28,671 nucleotides of DNA from an uncultured Eubacteriales bacterium (GCA_900548285.1 URKE01000022.1:1-28671), one strand, 5' to 3'. Numbered from the stretch's first letter, positions 1 to 7,210 are shown. Translations and numbers: made by a program. The notes: generated by a model from the letters alone, not told the origin.

Positions 1-45
1 TACCCCTGTTTTGCATAGAAAAAGACACACGCGTCGGAGTTTTAT

Positions 46-101
46 ACGCTCCTTTTGCGTGCGTCTTGCTGTCAATGACGAACAAAAAGGAGCGTCTTTT
101 T
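46..101 (+). terminator. Probable Rho-independent terminator of a gene left of the window
   Basis: An 11-bp inverted repeat (ACGCTCCTTTT at 46-56 and its complement at 85-95) is followed by C and five Ts. The 28-nt loop is long, so this is a moderate call. No gene that it would end is visible inside the window. Confidence 0.45.
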
Positions 102-118
102 AAGCCGAAAAGAGAGTA

Positions 119-141
119 GGCGTCCACGGGGATTTGAACCT
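119..141 (-). other. tRNA 3'-end-like remnant
   Basis: Read on the minus strand, this stretch gives GGTTCAAATCCCCGTGGACG, which looks like a T-arm (TTCAAAT loop) running into an acceptor strand. The rest of a tRNA is absent on the 5' side (positions above 141 are AT-rich and hold a promoter), and no CCA follows. Such a scrap beside foreign-looking AT-rich DNA is typical of an attachment-site scar left by an integrated element, but no matching intact tRNA or second copy is visible in the window. Confidence 0.35.
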
Positions 142-147
142 AAAGCA

Positions 148-176
148 TTGATTTTTGCTATTGGTTATGGTATAAT
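148..176 (+). promoter_or_regulatory. Sigma-A type promoter for the lipoprotein-like gene
   Basis: TTGATT (148-153), a 17-bp spacer and a perfect TATAAT (171-176). It would give a leader of about 135 nt before the ATG at 317, which is preceded by a purine-rich AGGTAGGTGATG ribosome binding region. Confidence 0.6.
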
Positions 177-410
177 ACTTATGAGGGCAGTCTTGATTGG
201 GTAAAGTCGTTCATTAATTTATTTTCAAAGCATTTATTTGCATGTTTGAGAACAATAAATATAGATACGAATAAAAATCCGACAAGATTCATTGTTAATC
301 AAAGGTAGGTGATGAAATGAAAACAAGAATTATAAAGTTACTTTGTTTGATTTTTTCTTCGATATTAGTATGTTCCAGCGTTACTGCTTGTAAACCAGAA
401 AGCAATTACA

Positions 411-1178
411 ATGCAAACAGAGGACCGTCGAACAATCCTCGATATAAGGTGGCTGGAAAAACTTTGCATTCGTTCTGGTTTGCATAGGAGAGATGGAGTG
501 TATAAATATTTTTTTGGATCATTCAATAAAGCACATAATCATCGAGATTCTGACTATCTAAAAAAAGAATGTGATTTAGATTATTATTTTGACGAAAAAA
601 TTTATAATGAAATTGCTGACAATATAAGAATGGTTTTGGGAAATTGCAAAACATACAGTGTGCAAGATGTATTTCATTATTTTCAATCGCAGTATGCCGC
701 ATATCCGATTGATATTCGTTATTATTATAATTATGTAAACACTTCAGTAATAAAGTGTGATGCATTCAGTAGATTCACAATTTCAAAAGACTCAGACATT
801 GATGCCCTTTCTGAACCATGTGGGATTTTTTATTCGTATGTTATTAAAGATGATAACAAAAAAAATCTACAACAGGAGAAAACTTTAGTCTTCGTTATAG
901 ATGTTATTGGAAATCGTTTTCTACGAGAGCGATATCCTGAAATTGAAATTAATGAGGAAAAAGCTATTCAATCTGTAACAACGTTTAGAAAAGATGAGAA
1001 AGGTGATAGTTGGTTGTTATGTGGTAATGAAGAAATCAATTGTGTAATTAACGAAAATATAATTATAGCGATTGGTTCTTTTGATGGGGTTCATATTAAC
1101 TCTATTAAAATTTTGTCCGGCGAAAGAATTTTGCCAAAAATTGATTATGTGTTAGAGTTTTTTAGACGATATAGCTAG
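411..1178 (+). CDS. Hypothetical protein, body of the broken lipoprotein gene
   Basis: This is the longest open frame of the broken gene (255 codons if read from its first ATG). The first 25 or so residues lie on top of the signal-peptide frame that starts at 317 and look like out-of-frame translation, and there is no ribosome binding site at 411. The real coding part probably begins around 470-490. The protein is rich in Tyr, Asn, Asp and Lys, with no recognised domain or catalytic motif. It ends in TAG TGA directly after the T6 run that shifts the frame. Confidence 0.4.
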   Translation: MQTEDRRTILDIRWLEKLCIRSGLHRRDGVYKYFFGSFNKAHNHRDSDYLKKECDLDYYFDEKIYNEIADNIRMVLGNCKTYSVQDVFHYFQSQYAAYPIDIRYYYNYVNTSVIKCDAFSRFTISKDSDIDALSEPCGIFYSYVIKDDNKKNLQQEKTLVFVIDVIGNRFLRERYPEIEINEEKAIQSVTTFRKDEKGDSWLLCGNEEINCVINENIIIAIGSFDGVHINSIKILSGERILPKIDYVLEFFRRYS

Positions 1179-1200
1179 TGATAGCTCAAATATTCCGACT

Positions 1201-1413
1201 GTGGAGTTAAGAAAATCGGAAAGAATTATTAGTTTGGAAAATTTTGAGCCAAGAGTTATTATTATTCCTGAATACGTTGAAATAATTGAAAAGGATGTTT
1301 TTTCAGGATTAACAAATGTTACTATAAAAACTTCTTATGAGAGCAAACCTGAAGGTTGGGAAGATGGTTGGAACGGCTCTTGTGAGGTCGTATGGGGATT
1401 TGAAATAGAATAA
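1201..1413 (+). CDS. C-terminal BspA-like LRR fragment
   Basis: A 70-codon frame with a GTG as its first possible start. It is open from a TAG at 1153, so it more likely continues the upstream gene than stands alone. The IPEYVEIIEKDVFSGLTNVTI segment matches the LRR_5/BspA repeat pattern, and SKPEGWEDGWNGSCEVVWGF resembles the closing sequence of that family. Right after its stop, frame 3 encodes a start-less fragment with a hydrophobic stretch (VFIVAIILVIGLF, about 1452-1490). This may be a further frameshifted remnant of a membrane-anchoring tail. Confidence 0.4.
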   Translation: MELRKSERIISLENFEPRVIIIPEYVEIIEKDVFSGLTNVTIKTSYESKPEGWEDGWNGSCEVVWGFEIE

Positions 1414-1611
1414 ATGAGATTATTACGACTTCAACAAAAAAGAAATTTAATTCAAAAGTTTTTATTGTTGCCATAATATTAGTGATTGGTCTATTTCAGA
1501 GTTTTCGGTAAAAATTTTTGCCGTTGACTTGCGCTTTTCACTGTGCTACAAACGCAGACGAAAGGCGAAAATTTCGTCGTTCGACGAAGAAGACGGACGG
1601 CAAAACGGCAT

Positions 1612-1641
1612 GGAAAAACCGAGCGTTTAGAACACTCGGTT
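1612..1641 (-). terminator. Second hairpin downstream of tRNA-Leu
   Basis: AACCGAG (1617-1623) and CTCGGTT (1635-1641) form a 7-bp stem. On the minus strand it is followed by a short T-run (AAAAA on the plus strand at 1614-1618). Confidence 0.4.
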
Positions 1642-1700
1642 AAAAGTTGTAATGTGTTTATCGTTTGATTTTAAGTCCGAAATAATCTCTTGTAAAAAAC

Positions 1701-1740
1701 AAAACGAACTCAAGATTTTCTCTCGGGTTCGTTTTATTCT
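1701..1740 (-). terminator. Rho-independent terminator of tRNA-Leu
   Basis: An 11-bp stem with one wobble pair (AAAACGAACTC at 1701-1711 against 1725-1735). On the minus strand a T-rich tail follows (A-rich plus strand at 1694-1704). It lies just past the 3' CCA of tRNA-Leu. Confidence 0.7.
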
Positions 1741-1744
1741 TGTT

Positions 1745-1828
1745 TGGTGCAGGTAACAGGGGTCGAACCTGCACGGGGTTACCAATGGATCCTAAATCCA
1801 TCGCGTCTGCCAATTCCGCCATACCTGC
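1745..1828 (-). tRNA. tRNA-Leu (anticodon UAG)
   Basis: The minus strand folds as a class II tRNA: acceptor GCAGGTA pairs with TACCTGC, discriminator A, encoded CCA. The anticodon stem ATGGA/TCCAT encloses the loop TTTAGGA, giving anticodon TAG. A long variable arm (about 13 nt), the D-arm TGGCGGAATTGGCAGACGC and the T-loop TTCGACC all fit leucine. Length is 84 nt. No clear promoter is seen immediately upstream, so it may be read through from galK. Confidence 0.95.
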
Positions 1829-1849
1829 GATCAGCCGCCTTTTCGCCGT

Positions 1850-1867
1850 TTAATCGACTTATAGGCG
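1850..1867 (-). repeat. Dispersed motif CTATAAGTCGATTAA, copy 1
   Basis: The minus strand reads CGCCTATAAGTCGATTAA, between the galK stop (1903) and the 5' end of tRNA-Leu. It is flanked by CGCC and GGCG, which could close a small stem. See the finding on the dispersed motif. Confidence 0.75.
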
Positions 1868-1902
1868 GGTTTTATGCGAATTTAATTTACAAAAAAACTA
1901 AA

Positions 1903-3018
1903 TTACAACTTTTCGATTGTTATTCCGTCGGCGATTTCCGCTTCGTAAAAAGAGCAGTCATAGCCTATTTCCGCGGCGTATTTTTCGCCTACCACGCGTT
2001 TAAATTCGTCAACTTTGTCTTTTTTTACGATCGAAATGGTGCAGCCGCCGAAGCCCGCGCCCGTCATTCGGCTGCCGAGGCAACCGTCGAAGTTCTGCGC
2101 GCTTTCCGCCAAAGCGTCGAGTTCCTTGCCGGTGACTTCGTATTTGTCGCGCAGGGAAGCGTGCGATTCGCAAAGAAGTTTGCCGAGCCTTTTTATATCT
2201 CCGCTTTTCATCGCTTCAACGCTTTTGCTCACTCTGTCGCACTCGTAAACGACGTGTTCGGCTCTGTCTTTAACTTTGCCGGGGAGAATCGATTTGTATT
2301 CCTCGAATTGTCCGGGCGTTACGTCCGCGAGACAATCGACCTTCAAAACCGTTTGAAGAAGTTTCAGCGCCTCCTCCGTTTCGCTTCTGCGTTCGTTATA
2401 TTTGCTCGTAACAAGACTGTGCGGTTTGTTGCAGTTTGCGATAACGAGCGCGCAGTCGCCGAGTTCGAGAGGAACGTATTCGTGCGAGATGTTTTTGCAG
2501 TCGAGCAAAATCGCGTGGTCTTTAAGCCCGTTCGCCGAGGCGTATTGATCCATGATGCCGCAGTTCACCTTCGCATATTCTCTTTCGGCTTTCTGAGCGA
2601 GCAGAGCGATTTCCTTTTTGTCGATTTTTTCGCCCGCGATCACCGCAAGCGCCGCGAGAGTGGATACCTCGATCGCCGCGCTGGACGAAAGCCCGCTGCC
2701 GAACGGAACTTTACAGTCCTGCAGCATATCGCAGCCGAGCAGCTTATGCCCGGCGTTTTTCCATACCAAAGCGCAACCCGCCTGATAATTGCCGTATTTA
2801 AGGTCGGCGTATTTTTCGAGATCGTTTACGTCGAGCGAAACTTTGAAATCGGTCGTCGTCCAACTCAGGTTGATTTTATCCGTGCCGTTCGCTTTAACGT
2901 AAACGGTGTTCGTGAGCGACAGCGCGGCAGGGAAAACTTTTCCTCCGCAATAGTCGACGTGTTCGCCTATTATGTTGACTCTGCCCGCGGCAGAAACTTT
3001 GTAATCGTAATTCATCAT
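1903..3018 (-). CDS. galK: Galactokinase
   Basis: Phosphorylates alpha-D-galactose with ATP to galactose-1-phosphate, the first step of the cytosolic Leloir pathway. At 371 aa it is close to the family's usual 380-390. GHMP-kinase signatures appear in order: the galactokinase signature GRVNIIGEHVDYCGG near residues 13-27, the phosphate loop PFGSGLSSSAA near 105, the catalytic-Asp segment GIMDQYAS near 155, and the C-terminal GSRMTGAGFGGC near 320. The start overlaps the stop of the YitT-type gene (ATGATGA), so the two are probably translationally coupled; the second ATG, one codon in, is equally possible. No other Leloir genes are in the window. The GHMP family includes N-acetylgalactosamine kinases, but the motifs fit GalK well. 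Confidence 0.95.
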   Translation of the reverse strand: MMNYDYKVSAAGRVNIIGEHVDYCGGKVFPAALSLTNTVYVKANGTDKINLSWTTTDFKVSLDVNDLEKYADLKYGNYQAGCALVWKNAGHKLLGCDMLQDCKVPFGSGLSSSAAIEVSTLAALAVIAGEKIDKKEIALLAQKAEREYAKVNCGIMDQYASANGLKDHAILLDCKNISHEYVPLELGDCALVIANCNKPHSLVTSKYNERRSETEEALKLLQTVLKVDCLADVTPGQFEEYKSILPGKVKDRAEHVVYECDRVSKSVEAMKSGDIKRLGKLLCESHASLRDKYEVTGKELDALAESAQNFDGCLGSRMTGAGFGGCTISIVKKDKVDEFKRVVGEKYAAEIGYDCSFYEAEIADGITIEKL

Positions 3019-3929
3019 TTCACCTTTACGAAGTTACCTATCGTCTGGTCTACCGACTCGATATATACGAAGGTGTTCGGGTATTTTTTTATTATTCGTT
3101 CGAAATCCGCAACCTGATGAGTGTTCACGATGCAGATAAGGACTTCTTTGTCGTGATGCTTGTAAATTCCCACGCCGTGCAGACGGGTGGCGGAATGTTT
3201 GAGCGTATGAGTGATTTCGTATTCGAGTTCGTCGCATTGGTCGGTGACGATCGTGAATTTGCAGGCGTGTTTAAGACCGGAAATAATCCTGTTGCCGGTG
3301 AAACTCGAAACAAAAGCGTATATCACGCAAAGGCAAACGGGTTTGTAGTCATAAACTCTGACGCCGTCCGCCTCTTTGTAGAATACGAAATAACTCGCCA
3401 AAGCAACGAGCGCGTTCAGTACGAACGTAACGTAGAAAAAGTTGAGATTCGGCTTGATTTTGCTCACGTACTTCGCAATTATGTCGGTGCCGCCGGTCGA
3501 GGAGTTGTTCTTGACCGAAAAACCTATGCAGAAGCCCATTATAAGCCCCGCGATGAGCGACGGATAAATGGTATCCACGCCGTTCGAAGAGTAGACGAAC
3601 GGTTGCAGAAAATTGCTTACCGTTTTCACTTTCGTGAGTAATAAAAAGATGAGCGAATAAGAAAGAGAGAACAGCAACGTGTTCACGGCGAACGTTTTAT
3701 CGATCTTAAAATACGCGAAAACGCAGAGCGGAACGTTAATAAGAAGCGATATATAGGAAACATACTCGGTTTTCTTCAGCGCGTGCTGAATCATTACCGC
3801 GATACCGTTCACGCCCGACGGCGCGAAGTTGTTCGGAACGACGAAAAGCGCGTAATCGAGCGCGAGGAGCGCGCCGAGCAACACAGGGTAAACGTATGAG
3901 AGAACTCTCGACAAAACTAATTTTTTCAT
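3015..3929 (-). CDS. YitT family membrane protein (DUF161 + DUF2179)
   Basis: A 304-aa integral membrane protein of the YitT type, the usual family size. The first 200 or so residues have about five hydrophobic segments, with the family stretches DYALFVVPNNFAPSGVNGIA and SSTGGTDIIAKYV. From about 215 to the end is the soluble DUF2179-like domain (FTIVTDQCDELEYEI...GVGIYKHHDKEVLICIV). Molecular function is unknown for the family; transport roles have been proposed. It is the first gene of a two-gene unit with galK, behind a good promoter at 3990-4018. The ribosome binding site before this ATG is weak, which is odd for a first gene. Confidence 0.85.
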   Translation of the reverse strand: MKKLVLSRVLSYVYPVLLGALLALDYALFVVPNNFAPSGVNGIAVMIQHALKKTEYVSYISLLINVPLCVFAYFKIDKTFAVNTLLFSLSYSLIFLLLTKVKTVSNFLQPFVYSSNGVDTIYPSLIAGLIMGFCIGFSVKNNSSTGGTDIIAKYVSKIKPNLNFFYVTFVLNALVALASYFVFYKEADGVRVYDYKPVCLCVIYAFVSSFTGNRIISGLKHACKFTIVTDQCDELEYEITHTLKHSATRLHGVGIYKHHDKEVLICIVNTHQVADFERIIKKYPNTFVYIESVDQTIGNFVKVK

Positions 3930-3989
3930 CTTGCAAACAACCGTCGTTCTGTTTTTTTATTGTCTGTTATCAGCCGACGGGTGTATTTT

Positions 3990-4018
3990 ATTGTACTATT
4001 ATTCAGGATAAAAGGCAA
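3990..4018 (-). promoter_or_regulatory. Promoter of the yitT-like/galK unit
   Basis: Minus strand: TTGCCT (4013-4018), a 17-bp spacer and TACAAT (3990-3995), about 55 nt before the ATG. It occupies the DNA where the C-terminus of a full-length MocR gene would otherwise lie. Confidence 0.6.
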
Positions 4019-4034
4019 GGGTTTTTAAATGGTT

Positions 4035-5156
4035 TTACGGGTTGATTTTCAAATCTTTTTTTCTCGTCCGACGAACGCGGTTTACGTGCCGCGCAAAACT
4101 GCCGTCGCTTATTATTTTTGCCGCGACGTATTGTTCGAGAGTGGGAACGGGACAGGAAAAATCGCCGAATTTTTCATAATATTTTGCGGCAAGTTTTTCG
4201 GGCAGAATCATATAGGCGAGCCTTAAAGAGGGGAAAACGGACTTTGAAAACGTGTTTATGTAAATAACGTTGTCGTCGGGGGTGTTCTTGAAAAGCGTCT
4301 CGGTGAGTTTTGCGGACAGCGAAAACTCGGATTCGTAATCGTCCTCCACGATATACGCGCCGATTTTCTTTGCCGCTCGAAGGTATTCCGCGCGTTTGGA
4401 AGCCGAAGCCGTAACGCCCGTGGGAAAACTTCGGTAAGGGGTTACGTGAATGACTTTCGCGCGGCAGGCGGCGAGATCTTCGGATAAAACCCCGTCGGTT
4501 CCGAGCCGCAGTTTTTCGGTTTTCACGCCGTTTAAGGAATAAATTTTTTCGATAATTCCGTAGGACGGCGTTTCTATCGCGAACGTTTCGTCCGCGCCGA
4601 AGAGTTTTGCAATCACTCCGTAAAGATATTCTGCGCCCGCGCCGATGATTATGCGGTTTTCGTCCGCATGCACGTCGCGGCTTGTTTTTAAGTAATTTTT
4701 TATTGCGGATTTAAGCGCGGGCGCGCCGCTTCCGTTTGTTTTTTCGGTTATTTTGTCGCCGAGGTCGTTTAAAACCGCGCGGACGGCGGAAGCGTAAACT
4801 CCGAACGGAAAACGCTCTTTTTTCGCGTTTGCGTCTTTCGCGTTTGTGCCTTTCGCGCTTGCGTCGTTGCCGTCGGTTTGATTTTCGATTGCAAATTCTT
4901 CCGGGAAGGGAAAGTCGGACTCTTTTTCGGCGAGAATTCCGTCCGCAACGTACCTTGCGAAATACCCTCGCCTCGGTCTGGATTCGATGTATCCTTCGCT
5001 TTCGAGCAGTTCGTAGGCGTGTTCCACGGTTATAACGCTCGCGTCGAAACTATCTGCCGCGGCGCGTTTCGAGGGGAGTTTTTCGCCGTATTTTATCGTC
5101 CCGTCGGTTATGTTCGCGCGTAAATTTTCGTAAATAAGGGCATACTTTTTCTTCAT
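4035..5156 (-). CDS. MocR/PdxR-type regulator (GntR HTH + aminotransferase-like domain), C-terminally short
   Basis: Transcription factor of the MocR subfamily. Residues 1-70 form a GntR winged helix (KYGEKLPSKRAAADSFDASV, then EGYIESRPRRGYF). A linker rich in Ala, Asn, Lys and Asp follows near 95-115. A PLP-fold domain then carries VEDDYESEF and the PLP-lysine motif NTFSKSVFPSLRLAYM. MocR proteins are usually about 450-480 aa. This one stops at 373 aa, soon after the lysine domain, so most of the small C-terminal lobe is missing. No other frame restores it, because the yitT-like promoter follows directly. Start: the ATG at 5156 behind GAGAAG; a TTG four codons upstream is the alternative. 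It is divergent from an ECF S component with a perfect inverted repeat between them, consistent with autoregulation and control of vitamin uptake. Ligand unknown, PLP likely. Confidence 0.8.
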   Translation of the reverse strand: MKKKYALIYENLRANITDGTIKYGEKLPSKRAAADSFDASVITVEHAYELLESEGYIESRPRRGYFARYVADGILAEKESDFPFPEEFAIENQTDGNDASAKGTNAKDANAKKERFPFGVYASAVRAVLNDLGDKITEKTNGSGAPALKSAIKNYLKTSRDVHADENRIIIGAGAEYLYGVIAKLFGADETFAIETPSYGIIEKIYSLNGVKTEKLRLGTDGVLSEDLAACRAKVIHVTPYRSFPTGVTASASKRAEYLRAAKKIGAYIVEDDYESEFSLSAKLTETLFKNTPDDNVIYINTFSKSVFPSLRLAYMILPEKLAAKYYEKFGDFSCPVPTLEQYVAAKIISDGSFARHVNRVRRTRKKDLKINP

Positions 5157-5192
5157 AAATCTTCTCAAACTGACCTTATAAAATTTATTTGA

Positions 5193-5216
5193 TTTGGATA
5201 TTTTATTATATCCAAA
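5193..5216. promoter_or_regulatory. Candidate MocR operator, perfect inverted repeat
   Basis: TTTGGATAT (5193-5201), 6 bp, then ATATCCAAA (5208-5216): a perfect 9-bp inverted repeat in the divergent intergenic region. It sits near the likely transcription start of the MocR gene and just upstream of the -10 (TATACT, 5224-5229) of the ECF S-component gene, so one bound dimer could act on both. Confidence 0.55.
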
Positions 5217-5219
5217 AAT

Positions 5220-5247
5220 ATGATATACTGTTTAGCGGAAAATGTCA
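5220..5247 (-). promoter_or_regulatory. Promoter of the MocR-type regulator gene
   Basis: Minus strand: perfect TTGACA (5242-5247), a 16-bp spacer and TATCAT (5220-5225). The inverted repeat at 5193-5216 follows immediately downstream. Confidence 0.5.
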
Positions 5248-5289
5248 AAGAGTTAAAACAAAAGAATTGAAATATCAGAGGAGCGATTT

Positions 5290-5814
5290 ATGAAATTTAC
5301 CACAAAAAAACTGTGTTTAACGGCTGTTTTTCTCGCAATGAACGTTGCGTTGAGTTCGTTCGGCGTGCCTGTGCCGGGCGGAAAAATCTATCTTAACGAC
5401 GTGATAATCTGCTTCGCATCGCTCGTTCTCGATCCGTTTTCGGCGTTCGCCGTGGGCGGAATCGGAGCGTTTCTGGGCGACGCGCTATTTTATCCCACGC
5501 CCATGTTCGTTTCGCTGGCGACGCACGGCTTGCAAGCCGTGGCGATTTCGCTCATTGCGGGCGGATATAAAGGCAGGTTGCCCGTTTTGTGGCGCGCGAT
5601 AATCGGCGTGTGCGTAGGCGCGGTGATAATGGTCGCAGGGTACACGCTCGGCAAAATCTTCGTTTACAGCACTTTCGAATACGCAATGATAAAACTGCCG
5701 TTTGAAACGGCGCAGGCAACGGTCGGAGCGGTCGGCGGAACGGTTCTGCTTTTCGCAACGCCGCTGAAAAAGTATATGTACGAACGCGTCGGCGACAATG
5801 AAAACCGGGAATAA
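5290..5814 (+). CDS. ECF transporter S component, vitamin-type
   Basis: A 174-aa membrane protein with about six hydrophobic segments, the size and pattern of substrate-binding S components of energy-coupling-factor transporters. The N-terminus KKLCLTAVFLAMNVALSSFG and GGKIYLNDVIICFASLVLDP fit the family that includes riboflavin, hydroxymethylpyrimidine and pyridoxine S components. The shared EcfA/A'/T module is not in the window, as expected for a stand-alone S component. The start follows a strong GAGGAG at 7-nt spacing. Divergence from a MocR/PdxR-type regulator suggests a vitamin B6 vitamer or related pyridine as substrate; that is inference, and the substrate cannot be read from the sequence. 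Confidence 0.75.
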   Translation: MKFTTKKLCLTAVFLAMNVALSSFGVPVPGGKIYLNDVIICFASLVLDPFSAFAVGGIGAFLGDALFYPTPMFVSLATHGLQAVAISLIAGGYKGRLPVLWRAIIGVCVGAVIMVAGYTLGKIFVYSTFEYAMIKLPFETAQATVGAVGGTVLLFATPLKKYMYERVGDNENRE

Positions 5815-5848
5815 TCGGAAATAACCTGGGAAAATTAAGGGCGGCGGC

Positions 5849-5910
5849 GATTCCCGATGGAATCTCTTTCGTTGCCTTATAATTTTAAGCAATCGATTTT
5901 AAGCAATCGA
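5849..5910. repeat. Convergent intergenic region with 14-bp tandem duplication
   Basis: TTTTAAGCAATCGA occurs twice back to back (5883-5896 and 5897-5910), followed by GATTAAATTTTTAATC (5909-5924), an inverted repeat covering the neighbouring gene's stop codon. A small hairpin GATTCC-CGAT-GGAATC (5849-5864), with a pyrimidine-rich right side, may be a weak terminator for the S-component gene. Confidence 0.5.
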
Positions 5911-5918
5911 TTAAATTT

Positions 5919-6980
5919 TTAATCTGTCGTCGTCTTTTCGATTTCCGCTTTGGAAATATCGAGAAGCGCGGGCATCTTATCCGGAACGTCGAATTCGACG
6001 ATTACCGTCTTTTCGTTCTTGTACGAATAAGACGTCGTATCTTCGGGAGTTCCGTTGTTGATCGTTCCGCTCTCTACCGTTTTGATTTCCGCTTTGATAT
6101 GGGTGATTTTGCCCGATTTAATCGTGAGCGTGATTTTTGCGGTGGGGAGAACCTCGAGAATCTCGTCTTTCGATTTCTTTATTTCCGCAACCGTAGCCGC
6201 GATTTCTTCCTCGGTCATAGCGGACGACTGACTATCGTTTTCCGAGCCGCCTCCGAATCCGAAAATAGTTCCGATTTTGAAATCTTTAATCTTAATCACA
6301 GCCGCGCCGGTGTTGAGTCCCGCTTCGAAAACGGTGTTCACGAGATAATCTTCGAGAGTTGTTGCCGCGTCGGGTTTATCGATAACGATCGAGCCTACGC
6401 CGCTTACAACCACTTCGAGTTTACCTTCGGCGGTTTCGTGGAAATATTCTTCTCCGATCGCCGTTTTAAGAACGTCGACAACGTCTTTTGCCTTAACGTT
6501 TTTAAGAATAGGCGAGAGGATTGTCTTAATCTCGGGCATAGCGTAAAATTCGCCGACGGTCGCATCGGGGTGTTTGAGAGCCGCTTCGGCGGCAACCGCG
6601 CATTTGTCAATCAGACCGCAAATGGTCGCCGTGACGTCAAGCGTGTAATCGTCGCCGTTTCTGGTTATGACCGCGAATTCGCTCACGCCTTTAAATATTC
6701 CGGAATAAACGGATTTCACAGCCGCTTCGATTTCATTGACCTGCGTCGTCGGAACGCCGTCAAGCCCGAGTTTTTTGAGAACGACGTCTTTTAAATTTTC
6801 TTCGCTGAGAATATTCAGTTTGTCGCCGGCTTTGAGTTTTTCCGAAACGGCGTCCTTGATTCCGTTGGCGTTTCCGCTGTAATCGGAAAGACCGTTATAC
6901 GAGTAGGAAAGTCCGTCCCTGATAAACATCGCGCCCGCATTGGTCAAAGCCGCGCTGTTTTCCACGGGCGAGGTCATCAA
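5919..6980 (-). CDS. Hypothetical protein, Ala/Lys/Glu-rich, start uncertain
   Basis: A 353-aa product if started at the TTG-ATG pair (6980/6977). No domain was recognised. It alternates short beta-like segments (KLEVVVSGVGSIVI, KITLTIKSGKITHIKAEI, EKTVIVEFDVP) with a Gly/Ser/Asn-rich linker near 245-260 (FGFGGGSENDSQSSAMTE), like an exported surface or lipoprotein-type protein. There is no signal peptide. No ribosome binding site precedes the TTG/ATG. The frame is open for about 125 nt further upstream and reads as plausible protein (TNLVFAGGISYDEATGKFGA), but contains no ATG, GTG or TTG. A perfect sigma-A promoter lies just beyond. So either the gene has lost its 5' end or the leader is untranslated. 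Confidence 0.55.
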   Translation of the reverse strand: MMTSPVENSAALTNAGAMFIRDGLSYSYNGLSDYSGNANGIKDAVSEKLKAGDKLNILSEENLKDVVLKKLGLDGVPTTQVNEIEAAVKSVYSGIFKGVSEFAVITRNGDDYTLDVTATICGLIDKCAVAAEAALKHPDATVGEFYAMPEIKTILSPILKNVKAKDVVDVLKTAIGEEYFHETAEGKLEVVVSGVGSIVIDKPDAATTLEDYLVNTVFEAGLNTGAAVIKIKDFKIGTIFGFGGGSENDSQSSAMTEEEIAATVAEIKKSKDEILEVLPTAKITLTIKSGKITHIKAEIKTVESGTINNGTPEDTTSYSYKNEKTVIVEFDVPDKMPALLDISKAEIEKTTTD

Positions 6981-7112
6981 CGAGAAAACGTCCGCGTCGA
7001 ACGCGCCGAATTTTCCGGTTGCTTCGTCGTAACTTATTCCTCCTGCGAAAACGAGGTTAGTCGTAGAACTCGCGGTTTCTTTTTCCGAGCCTGTTATATT
7101 CTTGTGAGATAT

Positions 7113-7141
7113 ATTATAACATACGTAATAAATTTTGTCAA
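7113..7141 (-). promoter_or_regulatory. Consensus sigma-A promoter before the hypothetical gene
   Basis: Minus strand: perfect TTGACA (7136-7141), a 17-bp spacer and a perfect TATAAT (7113-7118). It is the best promoter in this part of the window and points at a gene with no clear start codon. Confidence 0.75.
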
Positions 7142-7190
7142 TAGAGATTTAAAAATTTTCCCCCGTTTGGTTTTTTAGGGGAAATACGCG

Positions 7191-7210
7191 TTAATCGGCT
7201 TATAGCCGCG
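7191..7210 (-). repeat. Dispersed motif, copy 2 (one mismatch)
   Basis: The minus strand reads CGCGGCTATAAGCCGATTAA, with C for T in the core, followed by CGCG, so ACGCG and CGCGT flank the core as a perfect inverted repeat. It lies downstream of the activase operon and beyond its terminator. Confidence 0.6.

Larger units (their letters stand above)
317..1413 (+). pseudogene. Frameshifted lipoprotein with BspA-like leucine-rich repeat C-terminus
   Basis: Three overlapping reading frames read as one broken gene. Frame A (317-487, 56 codons) encodes a lipoprotein signal peptide: MKTRIIKL, a hydrophobic core, and a lipobox-like end with Cys near residue 25. Frame B (about 470-1178) carries the hydrophilic body. 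Frame C (1156-1413) carries a C-terminal stretch, LENF...IPEYVEIIEKDVFSGL..., ending KPEGWEDGWNGSCEVVWGF. This is the usual end of BspA-type leucine-rich-repeat surface proteins. Both breaks are +1 shifts beside homopolymers: removing one T from the T6 run at 1157-1162 joins frame B to C as LEFLDDIASDSSN, and removing one A from the A5 run near 463-467 joins A to B. Base composition is far more AT-rich than the neighbours, suggesting transfer. It could be a real pseudogene or assembly indels in a working gene. Confidence 0.55.
1414..1744. other. Intergenic stretch with gene remnant and inverted repeats
   Basis: No complete gene is seen. The left third holds the start-less hydrophobic remnant described with the LRR fragment. 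Around 1508-1525 lies a near-palindrome, CGGTAAAAATTTTTGCCG. The right third holds two hairpins oriented as minus-strand terminators for tRNA-Leu, listed separately. Confidence 0.5.

Noticed and set aside
1..18. CCCCTGTT at the window start shared with tRNA-Leu
   Set aside because: Only eight bases and in inverted orientation; no tRNA fold or CCA, so chance.
1744..3117. Long plus-strand open frame across tRNA-Leu and galK
   Set aside because: It runs through a clear tRNA and antisense to a well-supported galactokinase; a shadow of high-GC third positions.
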